A stretch of DNA of 64,000 nt from Streptomyces camponoticapitis (GCF_014646115.1 NZ_BMMV01000031.1:26187-90186); one strand, 5' to 3'. Shown: positions 1 through 8,827, counted from the stretch's first letter. Notes: generated from the sequence alone by a model not told the origin. A program made the numbers and translations.

Positions 1-866
1 GCTCCGCCCCGCAGATAGGTGAAGAGGTCACGCGGGCCGTAGAAGTTCTCGCCCCACTGCAGGGGAGTCCTCACCTTGCCCGCCAGTCGGGCGTAGCCCT
101 CAACGTTGTCGTAGGCGATGGGTTCCTCGAACCAGTAGAGACCCTGCTCGTCCAGTTCGTGACACCGCCGTACGGCGTCCCCGTATCCCAGTGCCTGGTT
201 GAAGTCGACCATCACGTTGATGTCCGTGCCGACACCGTCCCGCACCGCCTTCACAGCTGCCAGGTCTTTTCGCAGGTCGGGATCGCCGAGCCGGAGTTTC
301 ATCGCGCCGAAGCCGCCCTCGTCGCGGAGTTCGCGCGCCTCGGCGGCCAACGTATCGACCTTGTGCCGCCACAGCCCATTGCTGTTGTAGGTCGCCGTCG
401 GCCCGATCGTCCCGCCGAGCAGGCTCACCAAGGGCAGACCCGCGGACTTCGCCAGGGCGTCCCAGAGCGCCATGTCCAGCGCCGACCTGGTGATCATCGA
501 GAGGCCGGCGATTCCCACCACGTTGAGGTCCTTGCCGAACTCGGCGAAAGCGTCGGCGGGCGCGAGCGGCCGGCCTGCCCAGACATCGCTGAGATCGCGG
601 AGCTCGGCCACGATCGCGGGCATGGCCGACGCACGGTAGGGGGCGATGTAACTGCTTCCGACAACACCGTCACTGGTTTCCACATCCACCAGGACCAGGG
701 GCCATTGGTCGAATTCGCCTATCCCCGCCACGATGGGCCGGCGCAGGGGCACCACTACGGCTCGGCTCCGCACTGCTCGCAAGACAACCGGATCTGACTC
801 CGTGAGAACGCCCGTTTCATTCTCCCGCCCGACCGCGCTCTCTGCTGGGCTGGTATCCGAATCCAT
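1..866 (-). CDS. Mandelate racemase/muconate lactonizing enzyme family protein, 3' end outside window
   Basis: The frame runs off the left edge, so the C-terminus is missing; about 288 residues are visible. It belongs to the mandelate racemase group of the enolase superfamily, cytoplasmic Mg-dependent enzymes that abstract the alpha proton of a carboxylate. After a non-conserved tail of ~30 residues come a capping domain and a barrel with MKLRLG (K190-x-R192), VDFNQ (D221, N223), FEEP (E247) and GEN (E273), in the order and spacing of mandelate racemase. The usual second lysine of K-x-K is arginine here. The start at 866 has GAAAGG about 10 bases upstream; an in-frame ATG at 884 lacks a good site. 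It is divergent from the dehydrogenase at 1125. The substrate cannot be told; racemase or sugar-acid dehydratase are both possible. Confidence 0.85.
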   Translation of the reverse strand, partial: MDSDTSPAESAVGRENETGVLTESDPVVLRAVRSRAVVVPLRRPIVAGIGEFDQWPLVLVDVETSDGVVGSSYIAPYRASAMPAIVAELRDLSDVWAGRPLAPADAFAEFGKDLNVVGIAGLSMITRSALDMALWDALAKSAGLPLVSLLGGTIGPTATYNSNGLWRHKVDTLAAEARELRDEGGFGAMKLRLGDPDLRKDLAAVKAVRDGVGTDINVMVDFNQALGYGDAVRRCHELDEQGLYWFEEPIAYDNVEGYARLAGKVRTPLQWGENFYGPRDLFTYLRGG

Positions 867-1124
867 GATCGTACAGCCTTTCATTCGATGACTGTCCGTA
901 GCTCTTTGCATCGTCTTTCGCTCTGGGTAGCAACGAAGTGGCACACGACTACGTTTTAAGCGTAGGGGAGTTTTTCTCAACTTTATTGACCGCCTGTGCG
1001 GAGGTCTTGACCGGACGTGCATTCCCGGAGCTTGTGCTGGATGCGACAACTAGTGTTTTAGGCAGGACCGACGCAACGGTGTGGCACCTCAGGCCGGATC
1101 GATCCGCCGCAAAGGAGAAAAGAA
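867..1124. promoter_or_regulatory. Divergent promoter region with two short near-palindromes
   Basis: This 258-base space separates two divergent genes. It is AT-richer than its surroundings. A near-palindrome CTACG-N7-CGTAG lies at 949-965 and AACTAGTGTT at 1048-1057. TTGACC occurs twice (from 988 and from 1008), but no clear -10 partner was seen. A shared regulator is plausible; none is proven. Confidence 0.35.
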
Positions 1125-2132
1125 ATGCCGAAAGAGAAAATGAATGGCGTGGGATCTTTCCGGGGGCTGCCGGTCGAGGATCCGGAGAGTCTTCTGGACG
1201 TGGTGGTGCCTGTCCCTGAGCTACGGCCCCGGGATGTCCTGGTACGGGTGGAGGCCGTGTCGGTCAACCCGGCGGACGTGAAGGCACGCGCGGAATTGGC
1301 TCCGTCTGATCAGCCCCGCGTGCTGGGGTTCGACGCGGCGGGCACGGTGGAGGCTCTGGGCCCGAAGGTGACCACGCTGCGCGTCGGTGACGAGGTCTGG
1401 TACGCGGGTGACTTCAACCGTGCCGGGAGCAACGCGGACTATCAGGCGGTGGACGAGCGCATCGTGGGCCGGGCGCCGAGGAGTCCGTCGCATGCCGAGG
1501 CGGCGGCGCTTCCGCTGACGACCATCACCGCCTGGGAGAGTCTGTTCGAACGCTTCGAACTGTCCAAGGACTCCCAGGGAACCCTTCTGATCATCGGAGG
1601 ACCGGGCGGCGTCGGCTCGATCATGATCCAGCTCGCCAAGGAACTCACCGGTCTGACAGTACTCGCGACCGCCGGCAGCCCCGAGTCCTCCGACTGGGTA
1701 CGGGAACTCGGAGCCGACGCGGTCGTGGACCACCACGACCTGGTCGCCACTGTGAGGAAGGCGGCGCCCGAGGGTGTGGACTACATCTTCACTTCGCACT
1801 CCGCCGGCAACATCGAGTCATTCGCCGAGATCATCCGGCCCTTTGGGCACATCACGGCCATCGACGAGCCGGAGCACCTGGACCTGCTCCCGCTGAAGCT
1901 CAAATGCATCGCCTGGCACTGGGAGCTGATGTTCGCCCGCTCGATGCTCGAAACCCCGGACATGATCGAGCAGAAAAAACTCCTGGAGGATGCGGCGGTC
2001 CTGGTTGACGACCACCGCGTCCGTACCACCGCGACCACCACCATCAGGGACTTCAGCGCGGCCGGCCTGCGTGAGGCCCACCGACTCGTCGAGACAGGCG
2101 GACAGGTCGGCAAAGTGGTCGTCACTCGCTGA
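1125..2132 (+). CDS. Zinc-type alcohol dehydrogenase-like protein (NADPH:quinone oxidoreductase family)
   Basis: A 335-residue medium-chain dehydrogenase/reductase. The N-terminal GroES-like domain carries VSVNPADVK and GFDAAGTVEALG; the Rossmann domain has GGPGGVGSIMIQLAKEL, the nucleotide-binding glycine motif. No cysteine/histidine cluster for a structural or catalytic zinc is evident, which points to the quinone-reductase side of the family rather than to a true zinc alcohol dehydrogenase. Length and order match the subgroup often annotated as zinc-binding alcohol dehydrogenase family protein. The start has AAGGAG seven bases upstream. It may act with the divergent racemase-like enzyme or be controlled by the AraC regulator just downstream; both are guesses from position. 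Confidence 0.85.
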   Translation: MPKEKMNGVGSFRGLPVEDPESLLDVVVPVPELRPRDVLVRVEAVSVNPADVKARAELAPSDQPRVLGFDAAGTVEALGPKVTTLRVGDEVWYAGDFNRAGSNADYQAVDERIVGRAPRSPSHAEAAALPLTTITAWESLFERFELSKDSQGTLLIIGGPGGVGSIMIQLAKELTGLTVLATAGSPESSDWVRELGADAVVDHHDLVATVRKAAPEGVDYIFTSHSAGNIESFAEIIRPFGHITAIDEPEHLDLLPLKLKCIAWHWELMFARSMLETPDMIEQKKLLEDAAVLVDDHRVRTTATTTIRDFSAAGLREAHRLVETGGQVGKVVVTR

Positions 2133-2331
2133 AATCGCCGCTCACGCGCCTCTCGGCCGTCGGCCCGCTCATTCGAAGCAGGCCGCTCACAAGCCCTCAG
2201 CGGAGAGACTGGACCTGCGACTCCGCCCCGGGCGGCGTAGCGTTATTTGTCATGTGGTTACCGCCGACCGGGAGAACCCTGTTGGTCTTCGGCGGCGGCC
2301 AGGGCTCGGGATGCGGAGAGGGTGAGGCGTT

Positions 2332-3255
2332 TTGGCGGCACCTTTCGACACCAGCACCCTGGCACCGCAGGGGCGGCGCCCACCAGAGGTAAATCGCAGC
2401 GACGGGCCCGCGAACATATGCCGCACACTGTCGGTCATAAGGCTTGGGGCGGTCTCTCTCTCGACCATCAGTGGGGATTCACTCTTTATCCAGAGAACAC
2501 TGAACGCCACCCAGGGCAACGTCGAGCAAACCGTGGTATTGACCATGCAGCTCTCCGGGAGCTGCATGGTCAGACAGAATGAACGAGAGGCAGTGGTGCG
2601 GCCCGGGGAGTTCGTCATCCACGACAACTCCCGCCCGTTTGCGGTCTCCGGCACGCAGGCCGTGGAACAGATCACCGTGAGCGTGCCACGCAACGTGCTC
2701 GCGCTTCCTTCTTCGGTACTGAGAGCGGCCTCCGCCCGGACCATCGACCCCAGCCACCCGACCGCCGAGGTCGCCGCGACGTATTTCCGGCAGCTGGTTC
2801 ACAGCACGGCCGCCCATACCCGCGAACCGGACCTGCTCGGTCCCCCGTGCATCGAACTCATACGTGCCCTGATCGCCACTACCCAGGAACAACGGTTGGG
2901 CGTCGCCGCCGAGCCGCCCCACCGCACCCTTCAGCAGCGCGTCATGACGTACGTGTGGGCCCATCTGGGCGACAGCGACCTGAGCGCCTCGCGGGTCGCG
3001 GCCGAACATCACATCTCCGTGCGGCAGCTCTACCTGGTGCTCTCCAGGGCCGGTATTTCGCTGGGCGACTGGATCAGGACCCAGCGCCTGGAGGAGAGCC
3101 GCCGGGAGCTCATTTCCCCCCATGGTCGGCAAGCGACCATCGAATCTGTCGCAAGACGATGCGGCTTCGCCAGCGCGTCGCATTTCAGCCGCGCGTTCAA
3201 AAAGACGTACGGGACGTCACCTCGTCAGTGGCGTCTTGAAAACCTTGCCGCGTGA
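2332..3255 (+). CDS. AraC family transcriptional regulator with AraC-type sensor domain
   Basis: A 307-residue protein: an N-terminal beta-rich sensor region (roughly residues 40-190, of the AraC_binding_2 type) followed by a C-terminal pair of helix-turn-helix motifs (about 205-300), including SVARRCGFASASHFSRAFKK and GTSPRQWR, the hallmark of the family. The start is TTG preceded by GGAGAGGGTGAGG; an ATG at 2311 hits a stop four codons later, so TTG is the first usable start. It is transcribed in the same direction as the dehydrogenase after a 199-base gap and is a reasonable candidate for its regulator. Ligand unknown. Confidence 0.85.
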   Translation: MAAPFDTSTLAPQGRRPPEVNRSDGPANICRTLSVIRLGAVSLSTISGDSLFIQRTLNATQGNVEQTVVLTMQLSGSCMVRQNEREAVVRPGEFVIHDNSRPFAVSGTQAVEQITVSVPRNVLALPSSVLRAASARTIDPSHPTAEVAATYFRQLVHSTAAHTREPDLLGPPCIELIRALIATTQEQRLGVAAEPPHRTLQQRVMTYVWAHLGDSDLSASRVAAEHHISVRQLYLVLSRAGISLGDWIRTQRLEESRRELISPHGRQATIESVARRCGFASASHFSRAFKKTYGTSPRQWRLENLAA

Positions 3256-3367
3256 GAAGACGGGATGCCGTCTCGGTCCGGCGGGACTGAGCGCAACCGT
3301 TGCTGTTCGGCGGAGTCCGACACCAGCTCGTGCGGATGCGACAACCGGAGCCAGAGGTCATCTGGTT

Positions 3368-3949
3368 TCAGCCTTCTTCGTCGGCCCGTTCGGGACGGGC
3401 CCGCAGAAGGTCTTCGATAGTGATGAGTCGGCGTTCCAATTCGTCGATATCCCTCCGAGTCGCATTCGTCTCTTCCCACCGGAGCACGACTACTAGTCGT
3501 CCGTCAGGCTCCAGGCGGGAATGGGCGACGCTGCTGATCTCGCTGCCGGTCTGTTTGCGAACGGCGTCGTTCAGTTCATCAGAACGAAGTCCGAGACGTC
3601 TGATGGCTCTCTGTACGGGCTTTCCGTCCTCGATAACCGTGGTGGGTGTTCCTTCGATGACATGCGCAGCCCGCTCGTCGACCGCCAGCCAGCGGTTGAT
3701 GGCAGCGTTGGCCATGACCAGGGTCACAGCGCCGATCGCGCCGCCGGTGACACTTTGATCGTTCCCGATGATCGAATTTTGCACTACATTCGACAGAAGA
3801 AAGATGACGACGAAATCGAATGCGTTGAGGCTTGCGAGGCCGCGTTTTCCAGTGAGGCGGAAGAGTGCCAGGATGAGGACATAAACCATCAGCGTCCGAA
3901 TTACTTTTTCGGCGACCGGGATGTGCAGCTCGAAGATATCGTCCCACAT
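3368..3949 (-). CDS. DUF421/YetF domain membrane protein
   Basis: About 193 residues. The N-terminal third has three hydrophobic segments, followed by the family-typical block KRGLASLNAFDFVVIFLLSN and a soluble C-terminal domain with GTPTTVIEDGKP, as in YetF-like proteins of Bacillus and actinobacteria. The family is membrane-bound with no settled biochemical role. The start at 3949 (MWDDIFELHIP) is chosen because GGAGG lies eight bases upstream; the frame is open further upstream (to 4087), but that extension is of low complexity and unlike the family. It converges with the AraC gene. Confidence 0.8.
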   Translation of the reverse strand: MWDDIFELHIPVAEKVIRTLMVYVLILALFRLTGKRGLASLNAFDFVVIFLLSNVVQNSIIGNDQSVTGGAIGAVTLVMANAAINRWLAVDERAAHVIEGTPTTVIEDGKPVQRAIRRLGLRSDELNDAVRKQTGSEISSVAHSRLEPDGRLVVVLRWEETNATRRDIDELERRLITIEDLLRARPERADEEG

Positions 3950-4155
3950 TTCGGACGCCTCCATATGATCATCGGACGATTGCGGCGGGGCTGCGACTCC
4001 TCCGGAGAGGCGAACCCCACCACATAACATCGCATCACTTGGCTCCGCCCAGTGGGCAGCTCGCCAGTGCCACGGCGCAGTCACCATGGCCGAGGCGAAC
4101 TCTTACGTCATCTTGAGGCTGCGGCTGGAGGGGTCCCGCCAGTTCACCCCCCGCC

Positions 4156-4670
4156 TCACCCCGCCGGCCCCAACCGCCACTGGACCGGTTCGCGGTTCAC
4201 CACCGTTTGGGCAGCGAGCCCATCACCCCGCTGCTGGGAGCGGCCCCATGCGAGCAGTTGACAGCGAAGGCCGGCGGCCACGGACAGCACGAGGACGGGC
4301 AAGGCGCCGCCGGAAGTGAGATCGTCGAACGGTAGCCGGGCGTCTGCGCGCAGGACGAACAGCCCGACGGCCGAGATAACACCCACGAACACCCCGGCGT
4401 AAAGGGCACGGAGCCAGAAAGCCTGGGTGAGGGTGGCCGCCAGTGCGCTGGGCGTCGCGGGCGAGATAGACGACGCGAGGTACGCGCCGCGGCCCCCACC
4501 GCCAGTACACCCCTGATGAGGGAAGCGGGGTTGATCCAGCTGGTGACGAGCTTCCCTGCCGCGATGCCCGGTGGTACGCGGCCGGAGGCGATGGCTGTCG
4601 ACGCCCTGCCAGGCCCGGTCCCGTTTCGCACGGTTTGCCGCTGAGCTGAAGTACGACGGTCCATGCTCAC
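4156..4670 (-). pseudogene. Frameshifted small membrane protein gene
   Basis: Two frames join into one membrane-protein-like sequence. The upstream frame gives LVTSWINPASLIRGVLAVGA and then turns into arginine/proline-rich nonsense; from about 4480 the neighbouring frame gives YLASSISPATPSALAATL and continues with VFVGVISAVGLFVLRADARL. One shifted base near 4475-4490 would restore a protein of about 165 residues with three hydrophobic stretches. An AGGGGG site precedes the start near 4664-4670. Family not recognised. It could be an assembly error rather than a real lesion. Confidence 0.5.
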
Positions 4671-5288
4671 CGAACCCCCTACACCATTTCCTTCACCGTG
4701 CCGGAGGGGATCCGAACGTTGAGGCGGTGGGCATATGCTCCGGCGGCGACCAGATGGTGGGGATGCTCGACGTCTTCCAGCGTCCGAGATGGGGGCGGTG
4801 CCGCCTGATTAGTGCTCTCCAGGCGGAGCCTGATCCGGCTGAGAGATACGGACGCCAGGTCGTCGAGGCGAGCAGACCTCGTAGGCTCAGCGGCTAGTTC
4901 AGAGAAGTTACTAGCCCAAAGAGATGGAACCGTTCCAAATCGCTGACGGCATGTGACCCTCCGTGGCAGACGGCGGCTAGGGCGTGTTTTAGAACTCGCT
5001 GACCTGCATGGTTGGCTCTCCGGGGAAGTCGCGGGCGGCCAACCAGATGGTGAGGTCGCGGGCGATGTCGTTGATGCTGGTCGCCGTGGTGACCTCGTGC
5101 TCGTTGCGGGGCCCGGGTACTGTCGCCGCGGGCCGGTCGGCCTTTGCCGTCCGTCGTGCCGAGCAGGGTGTAGGAGCGCAGCTTTCACATCCATCACGGT
5201 CGTATTGAAGACGTCGACGCAGTCGGTGAAGAACTACGAGAACGGCCGGTCGGAGCCGAAGGAGCCGCGCCTGTCGGCGTAAGGCAGG
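4671..5288. other. Decayed coding sequence without an intact gene
   Basis: No convincing intact gene. On the minus strand around 5130-5260 a broken reading gives GSFGSDRPFS, an in-frame stop, then FFTDCVDVFNTTVMDVKAAL. A shifted frame ends with SINDIARDLTIWLAARDFPG and MQVSEF. CTAG followed by GGCGTGTTTTAGAAC at 4977-4995 resembles an insertion-sequence end like the mini-element at 57973. The stretch looks like an old insertion and deletion scar. Confidence 0.4.
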
Positions 5289-5921
5289 TCAGTGGATCGG
5301 CGTCCAGTGCGGGAGGGCTTCGTCCAGCAGGGGATACTCCGGGTTCTCCCAGATGAGGCAGCCCCACACCAGGCCGGGCACATCCGGGCCCATCGCATTG
5401 GCCGGCCCTTCGGTCACGGTGCGCAAGACGGCATCCAGGTAGGCGGCGATCGACGGGAACGCGGGCTCGGCGCCGACACCGGGCAAGCTGTCCAAGCCCC
5501 ACCGGCCGACACCGATGGCACCGACCCAGTGGCCGGACTCGGGCCCTGACTCATCCCCGGTCAGCCACGGCACCACCGGCGCGCCTTGCCACCAGTCCTT
5601 TCCGGCGTGGTCGGGCATGCGCGGGCGCAGGGCGGCTACCGGCGACATGATCACCCCGCCGGGCAGGAATGCCCCCGAACCGACCTCCCCTTCCTCGTCA
5701 TGTTCAATCTCCTGATGATTCACACCGCCGCACAGCCGCCACAACGCGGCCAGCTGGTCGGGAAGTTCAAAGCCGAGGTGGTGCTTCAGCTGAGTGTCGG
5801 CGGCCTCGATGGCTTGCTCGTCGGCCGGAGGCAGCAGCGAGGCGAAGGAGACCGGAGCATTCGACTGCAGCCAGCCGGTGAGGGAGCGCCAGGCTTCGCC
5901 GACGTTCTGTTGACCGTTCAT
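5289..5921 (-). CDS. SMI1/KNR4 (SUKH) family protein
   Basis: About 210 residues, taking ATG at 5921 (MNGQQNVGEAWRSL) as start. The SUKH fold signature is seen in the N-terminal half: EAADTQLKHHLGFELPDQLA followed by LWRLCGGVN, then a tryptophan-rich middle (DWWQGAPVVPW) and GLVWGCLIWENPEYPLL near the end. SUKH proteins are cytoplasmic and many neutralise contact-dependent or Rhs toxins. No toxin gene is adjacent, so it is an orphan candidate. The start is uncertain: GGCGGA abuts the ATG and a GTG 27 bases upstream is also in frame. Confidence 0.75.
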   Translation of the reverse strand: MNGQQNVGEAWRSLTGWLQSNAPVSFASLLPPADEQAIEAADTQLKHHLGFELPDQLAALWRLCGGVNHQEIEHDEEGEVGSGAFLPGGVIMSPVAALRPRMPDHAGKDWWQGAPVVPWLTGDESGPESGHWVGAIGVGRWGLDSLPGVGAEPAFPSIAAYLDAVLRTVTEGPANAMGPDVPGLVWGCLIWENPEYPLLDEALPHWTPIH

Positions 5922-5944
5922 TCCGCCAATTTGACTGGCCGTCA

Positions 5945-6216
5945 CGTCGCTCACGTCCGTTGACCATGTCGGCCGGCTGGAGGCGCAGCATGCGCACCGT
6001 CCCCTTGGCCTGCCCCATCGCCTTCCCAACGACCTTTTGGATCCAGGTCCGTTCCCGCTCGTCGCCCTTCGGCCTGACGGTGCGGCACTTGATCTGGACC
6101 GCGCCGCGTGTGCCGCTCAGCAGCGGCCGGTCACCCAACTCCCGCTGCCCGGAACCCTTGTGGGTGAGTGCGGACTGGAACACGAAGTCGGGCAGGCCCC
6201 ACGTCGCAGCGTGCAT
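5945..6216 (-). pseudogene. Truncated hypothetical protein, N-terminal part
   Basis: A frame starts at ATG 6216 with WGLPDFVFQSALTHKGSG and continues through GDERERTWIQKVVGKAMGQA, a sequence of ordinary composition for about 90 residues. It then runs out of frame into the SUKH gene, where it becomes arginine-rich nonsense up to 5767. The probable junction is just upstream of the SUKH start. It looks like the 5' part of a gene cut off by rearrangement. Family not recognised. Confidence 0.4.
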
Positions 6217-6221
6217 TTCTC

Positions 6222-6260
6222 ACTGCCCGGCGCCCTGCCCGATCACGGGCAGGCGCAGTG
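6222..6260 (-). terminator. Hairpin downstream of the MHS transporter
   Basis: CCTGCCCG at 6234-6241 pairs perfectly with CGGGCAGG at 6246-6253 across a 4-base loop, and CACTG/CAGTG at 6222-6226 and 6256-6260 extend the structure. It lies just past the transporter stop codon on its strand. There is no T-run, as is usual in streptomycetes. Confidence 0.5.
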
Positions 6261-6266
6261 GGCGTG

Positions 6267-7655
6267 TCAGCGGCGCGGCGTGGCCGGCGCCTCGTGCGGG
6301 CTTCGTGCCGTGTCGTCCTGCTTGGCGCCGAGCATCTCCGTCGGTATTCGGTGCGTCTCGCGTGCGGTGGCGATGGAGATCGCGCTGACGGCGCACAGAG
6401 CGGCCGTGAAGATCCCGACGCCGGTCGGGCCCTGGAGTCCCAGCCACCCCTCGGGCGAGGCGATCCCGGCCGCCGAGGCGACGGCGAACCCGGCGACGGC
6501 GAATCCGACCTGGGTGCCGATGGCCATGCCGGACATCCGGACCCGCGCGCTGAACATCTCACCGTAGAGCGCGGGCCAGATGCCGTTGGCCGCCGAGTAG
6601 ACGACGCCGAACGTCAGGATGCCCGTCAGGAAGATCAGCGGATAGCCGCCAGACCCGATGGCTCCCAGGTAGGCGAACATCATCACGGGGCTGCCGATCG
6701 CGCCGATCAGGAAGACCGGCTTGCGGCCGATCCGGTCGGCGAGGATCGCCCACAGCGGCAGAGCGGCCAGCGCGACGGTGTTGGCCGCGATGCTCACCCA
6801 GAGCATCACCGTCTTGTCGAGGCCCACCTCGTCGCTGGTCGCGTAGTTCAGGGCCCAGACGGTGAAGACCGTACTGACCGTGGCGATGACGGCCGCGCAC
6901 ATCACGCGCAGCACATCGGCCCAGTGGTCGCGCAGGAGCACGGTGAGCGGCATCTTCTCCACGGCCCCGCTGGCCACCGTCTCCCTGAAGACGGGCGTCT
7001 CGCGCACCGTACGGCGGATGTAGTAGCCGAGTACGGTCACGACGGCGCTGAGCCAGAACGGGACGCGCCAGCCCCAGCCGTAGAGGTGTTCGTCGGGCAG
7101 CGCGGCGATGGGGAGGAAGACGAGCGTGGCGATGATCTGGCCGAACTGGGTACCGCCGAGGGTGAAGCTGGAGAAGTAGCCGCGCCGGTCCGCGGGGGCG
7201 TGCTCCAGCGTCATGGAGCCCGCGCTGGCCTGCTCCCCGGCCGCTGAGAGGCCCTGCAGTACGCGAAGGAAGACCAGGAGCGCGGGGGCGAGTCCGCCGA
7301 TCTGGTCCCTGCTGGGCAGACAGCCGATCAGGAAGGTCGCCACGCCCATGAGGATCAGCGTGAAGAGCATGATCTTCTTGCGCCCCGACCGGTCCCCGAT
7401 GTGTCCGAGGACGACGGCGCCGACGGGGCGGGCGGCGTACGCGACACCGAAGGTGGCCAGCGACTGGAGGGTCGCGGTCGCCGGATCCGACTCGTCGAAG
7501 AAGACGTGGGGGAAGATCAGGGCCGCCGCGCTCCCGTAGATGAAGAAGTCGTAGTACTCCAGGGCGCTGCCGACCCACGCGGCGACAGCGGCCTTACGGG
7601 GTGTGCCGGGCTGTTCGTTCCCGCCGGGTCGGGCGAGCGGGGGCTGGTCGGTCAC
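6267..7655 (-). CDS. MFS transporter, metabolite:H+ symporter (MHS) family, likely shikimate/quinate uptake
   Basis: A 462-residue protein with twelve hydrophobic segments. The N-terminal VGSALEYYDFFIYGSAAAL and the loop motif GHIGDRSGRKK are characteristic of the MHS branch (ShiA, ProP, KgtP). The start is GTG at 7655, with GAGGAG seven bases upstream. The gene faces a quinate/shikimate dehydrogenase and shares its promoter region, so uptake of quinate, shikimate or a related hydroaromatic acid is the likely job; substrate assignment rests on context. A pair of palindromic sites at 7805 and 7931 probably lets one regulator control both directions. Confidence 0.87.
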   Translation of the reverse strand: MTDQPPLARPGGNEQPGTPRKAAVAAWVGSALEYYDFFIYGSAAALIFPHVFFDESDPATATLQSLATFGVAYAARPVGAVVLGHIGDRSGRKKIMLFTLILMGVATFLIGCLPSRDQIGGLAPALLVFLRVLQGLSAAGEQASAGSMTLEHAPADRRGYFSSFTLGGTQFGQIIATLVFLPIAALPDEHLYGWGWRVPFWLSAVVTVLGYYIRRTVRETPVFRETVASGAVEKMPLTVLLRDHWADVLRVMCAAVIATVSTVFTVWALNYATSDEVGLDKTVMLWVSIAANTVALAALPLWAILADRIGRKPVFLIGAIGSPVMMFAYLGAIGSGGYPLIFLTGILTFGVVYSAANGIWPALYGEMFSARVRMSGMAIGTQVGFAVAGFAVASAAGIASPEGWLGLQGPTGVGIFTAALCAVSAISIATARETHRIPTEMLGAKQDDTARSPHEAPATPRR

Positions 7656-7804
7656 GGGGTTCTCCTCGTCGAGTGTCCGTGCGCGGGGACAGAAGGTGAG
7701 ACAAGGGGGAGGCCGTCGTCCCGTCGGCCGTGTGGCTCGTGCGTGCGTCGCCGGGGAGTGTGCGACCGCACCCGCCCCACCAGGAGATCGTGTCCACGGG
7801 TTGC

Positions 7805-7818
7805 GAACTAGTTAGTTC
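7805..7818. promoter_or_regulatory. Palindromic operator candidate 1
   Basis: GAACTA-GT-TAGTTC is a perfect 6+6 inverted repeat with a 2-base centre, 150 bases upstream of the transporter start. It fits a homodimeric helix-turn-helix repressor. The cluster encodes a TetR protein (10814), the natural candidate. A second related copy lies at 7931. Confidence 0.55.
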
Positions 7819-7930
7819 ATTAAGGCGTGCCGACATCGTGAGGTGGTCGCATCGCACTGTCAAGAGGTCCCGAACAAGCTTCTGCGGCTTGAGTCGTGGG
7901 CTTCTCTATCGGGCCGGGATCGATTATAAA

Positions 7931-7944
7931 TAACTTACTAGTCC
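7931..7944. promoter_or_regulatory. Palindromic operator candidate 2
   Basis: TAACTTACTAGTCC matches the reverse complement of the site at 7805 at 11 of 14 positions. It lies directly after TATAAA (7925-7930), a plausible -10 box, and just before the dehydrogenase start, where a bound repressor would block transcription. Confidence 0.5.
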
Positions 7945-7972
7945 GTACATTATGAGCGAAGGGCGCGGCAGT

Positions 7973-8827
7973 ATGACCTCGTACCTCATCGGGCTCATCG
8001 GCTCCGGAATCGGGCCCTCGCTCAGCCCCGCGCTGCACCAGCGCGAGGGGGACCACCACGGCCTGAGCCTGCTGTACCGGCGCATCGACATCGACCGGCT
8101 CGGCCTCGGCGCGGACGCGGCGGGCGAACTGGTGCGAGGCGCCCGGCGGTTCGGCTACGACGGCCTCAACATCACGCACCCCTGCAAGCAGACGGTCCTC
8201 CCGCACCTCGACGGACTCTCGGAGGACGCCGCGCTGCTCGGCGCGGTCAACACGGTCGTCTTCGACGGGGACCGCGCCATCGGGCACAACACCGACTGGA
8301 GCGGCTTCGCCCAGTCCTTCGCCCGCGGCCTGGAAGACGTGCCCGCGCGGCACATCACCCAGCTCGGCGCCGGTGGTGCCGGCGCGGCGGTCGCCCACGC
8401 CCTGCTCACCCTGGGCGCCGACCGCGTCACCCTCGTCGACGCCGACCTCGGACGGGCCGAGGCGCTCGCCGCCGAGCTGGTCGGCCGGTTCGGCGTACGC
8501 CGGGCCGACGCGGCCGCCCCCGACCGGCTCGCGGACCTGCTCGCCGGCGCGGACGGTCTGGTGCACGCCACGCCCACCGGTATGGCCACGCATCCCGGAC
8601 TGCCGCTCCCCGTCGGACTGCTCCGCCCCGGACTGTGGGTCGCCGACGTGGTCTACCGCCCGCTCGACACCGAACTGCTGCGCCACGCAAGGGCCTTGGG
8701 CTGCCGCACGCTCGACGGCGGCGGCATGGCCGTCTTCCAGGCCGCCGACGCCTTCCGGCTGTTCACCGGCCGTGAGCCCGACGCCGAGCGGATGCTCGCC
8801 CACCTGACCACGCTCGTCACCACCTGA
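7973..8827 (+). CDS. Quinate/shikimate dehydrogenase (AroE family), catabolic type
   Basis: 284 residues. Shikimate dehydrogenase family: GPSLSPALH binds the substrate, K72 (NITHPCK) and D108 (NTDW) are the catalytic pair, GAGGAG is the dinucleotide-binding motif, and GGGMAVFQAADAF is the conserved C-terminal block. It oxidises quinate or shikimate to dehydroquinate or dehydroshikimate. The neighbours (a transporter and a dehydroshikimate dehydratase) argue for a catabolic rather than biosynthetic role, as with QsuD of Corynebacterium. Start ATG 7973 is preferred over ATG 7952 because GAAGGG lies nine bases upstream and 7952 would give an almost leaderless message. The 3' end lies in a 20-base near-tandem duplication. 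Confidence 0.88.
   Translation: MTSYLIGLIGSGIGPSLSPALHQREGDHHGLSLLYRRIDIDRLGLGADAAGELVRGARRFGYDGLNITHPCKQTVLPHLDGLSEDAALLGAVNTVVFDGDRAIGHNTDWSGFAQSFARGLEDVPARHITQLGAGGAGAAVAHALLTLGADRVTLVDADLGRAEALAAELVGRFGVRRADAAAPDRLADLLAGADGLVHATPTGMATHPGLPLPVGLLRPGLWVADVVYRPLDTELLRHARALGCRTLDGGGMAVFQAADAFRLFTGREPDAERMLAHLTTLVTT

Noticed and set aside
3290..4030. Plus-strand open frames opposite the YetF-like gene
   Set aside because: The minus strand shows a conserved membrane protein with a ribosome binding site; the plus frames have no family features.
5767..6216. A complete 149-residue protein gene
   Set aside because: Its second half reads antisense-like, Arg-rich sequence out of frame through the SUKH gene; only the first ~90 residues look coding, so it is listed as a fragment.
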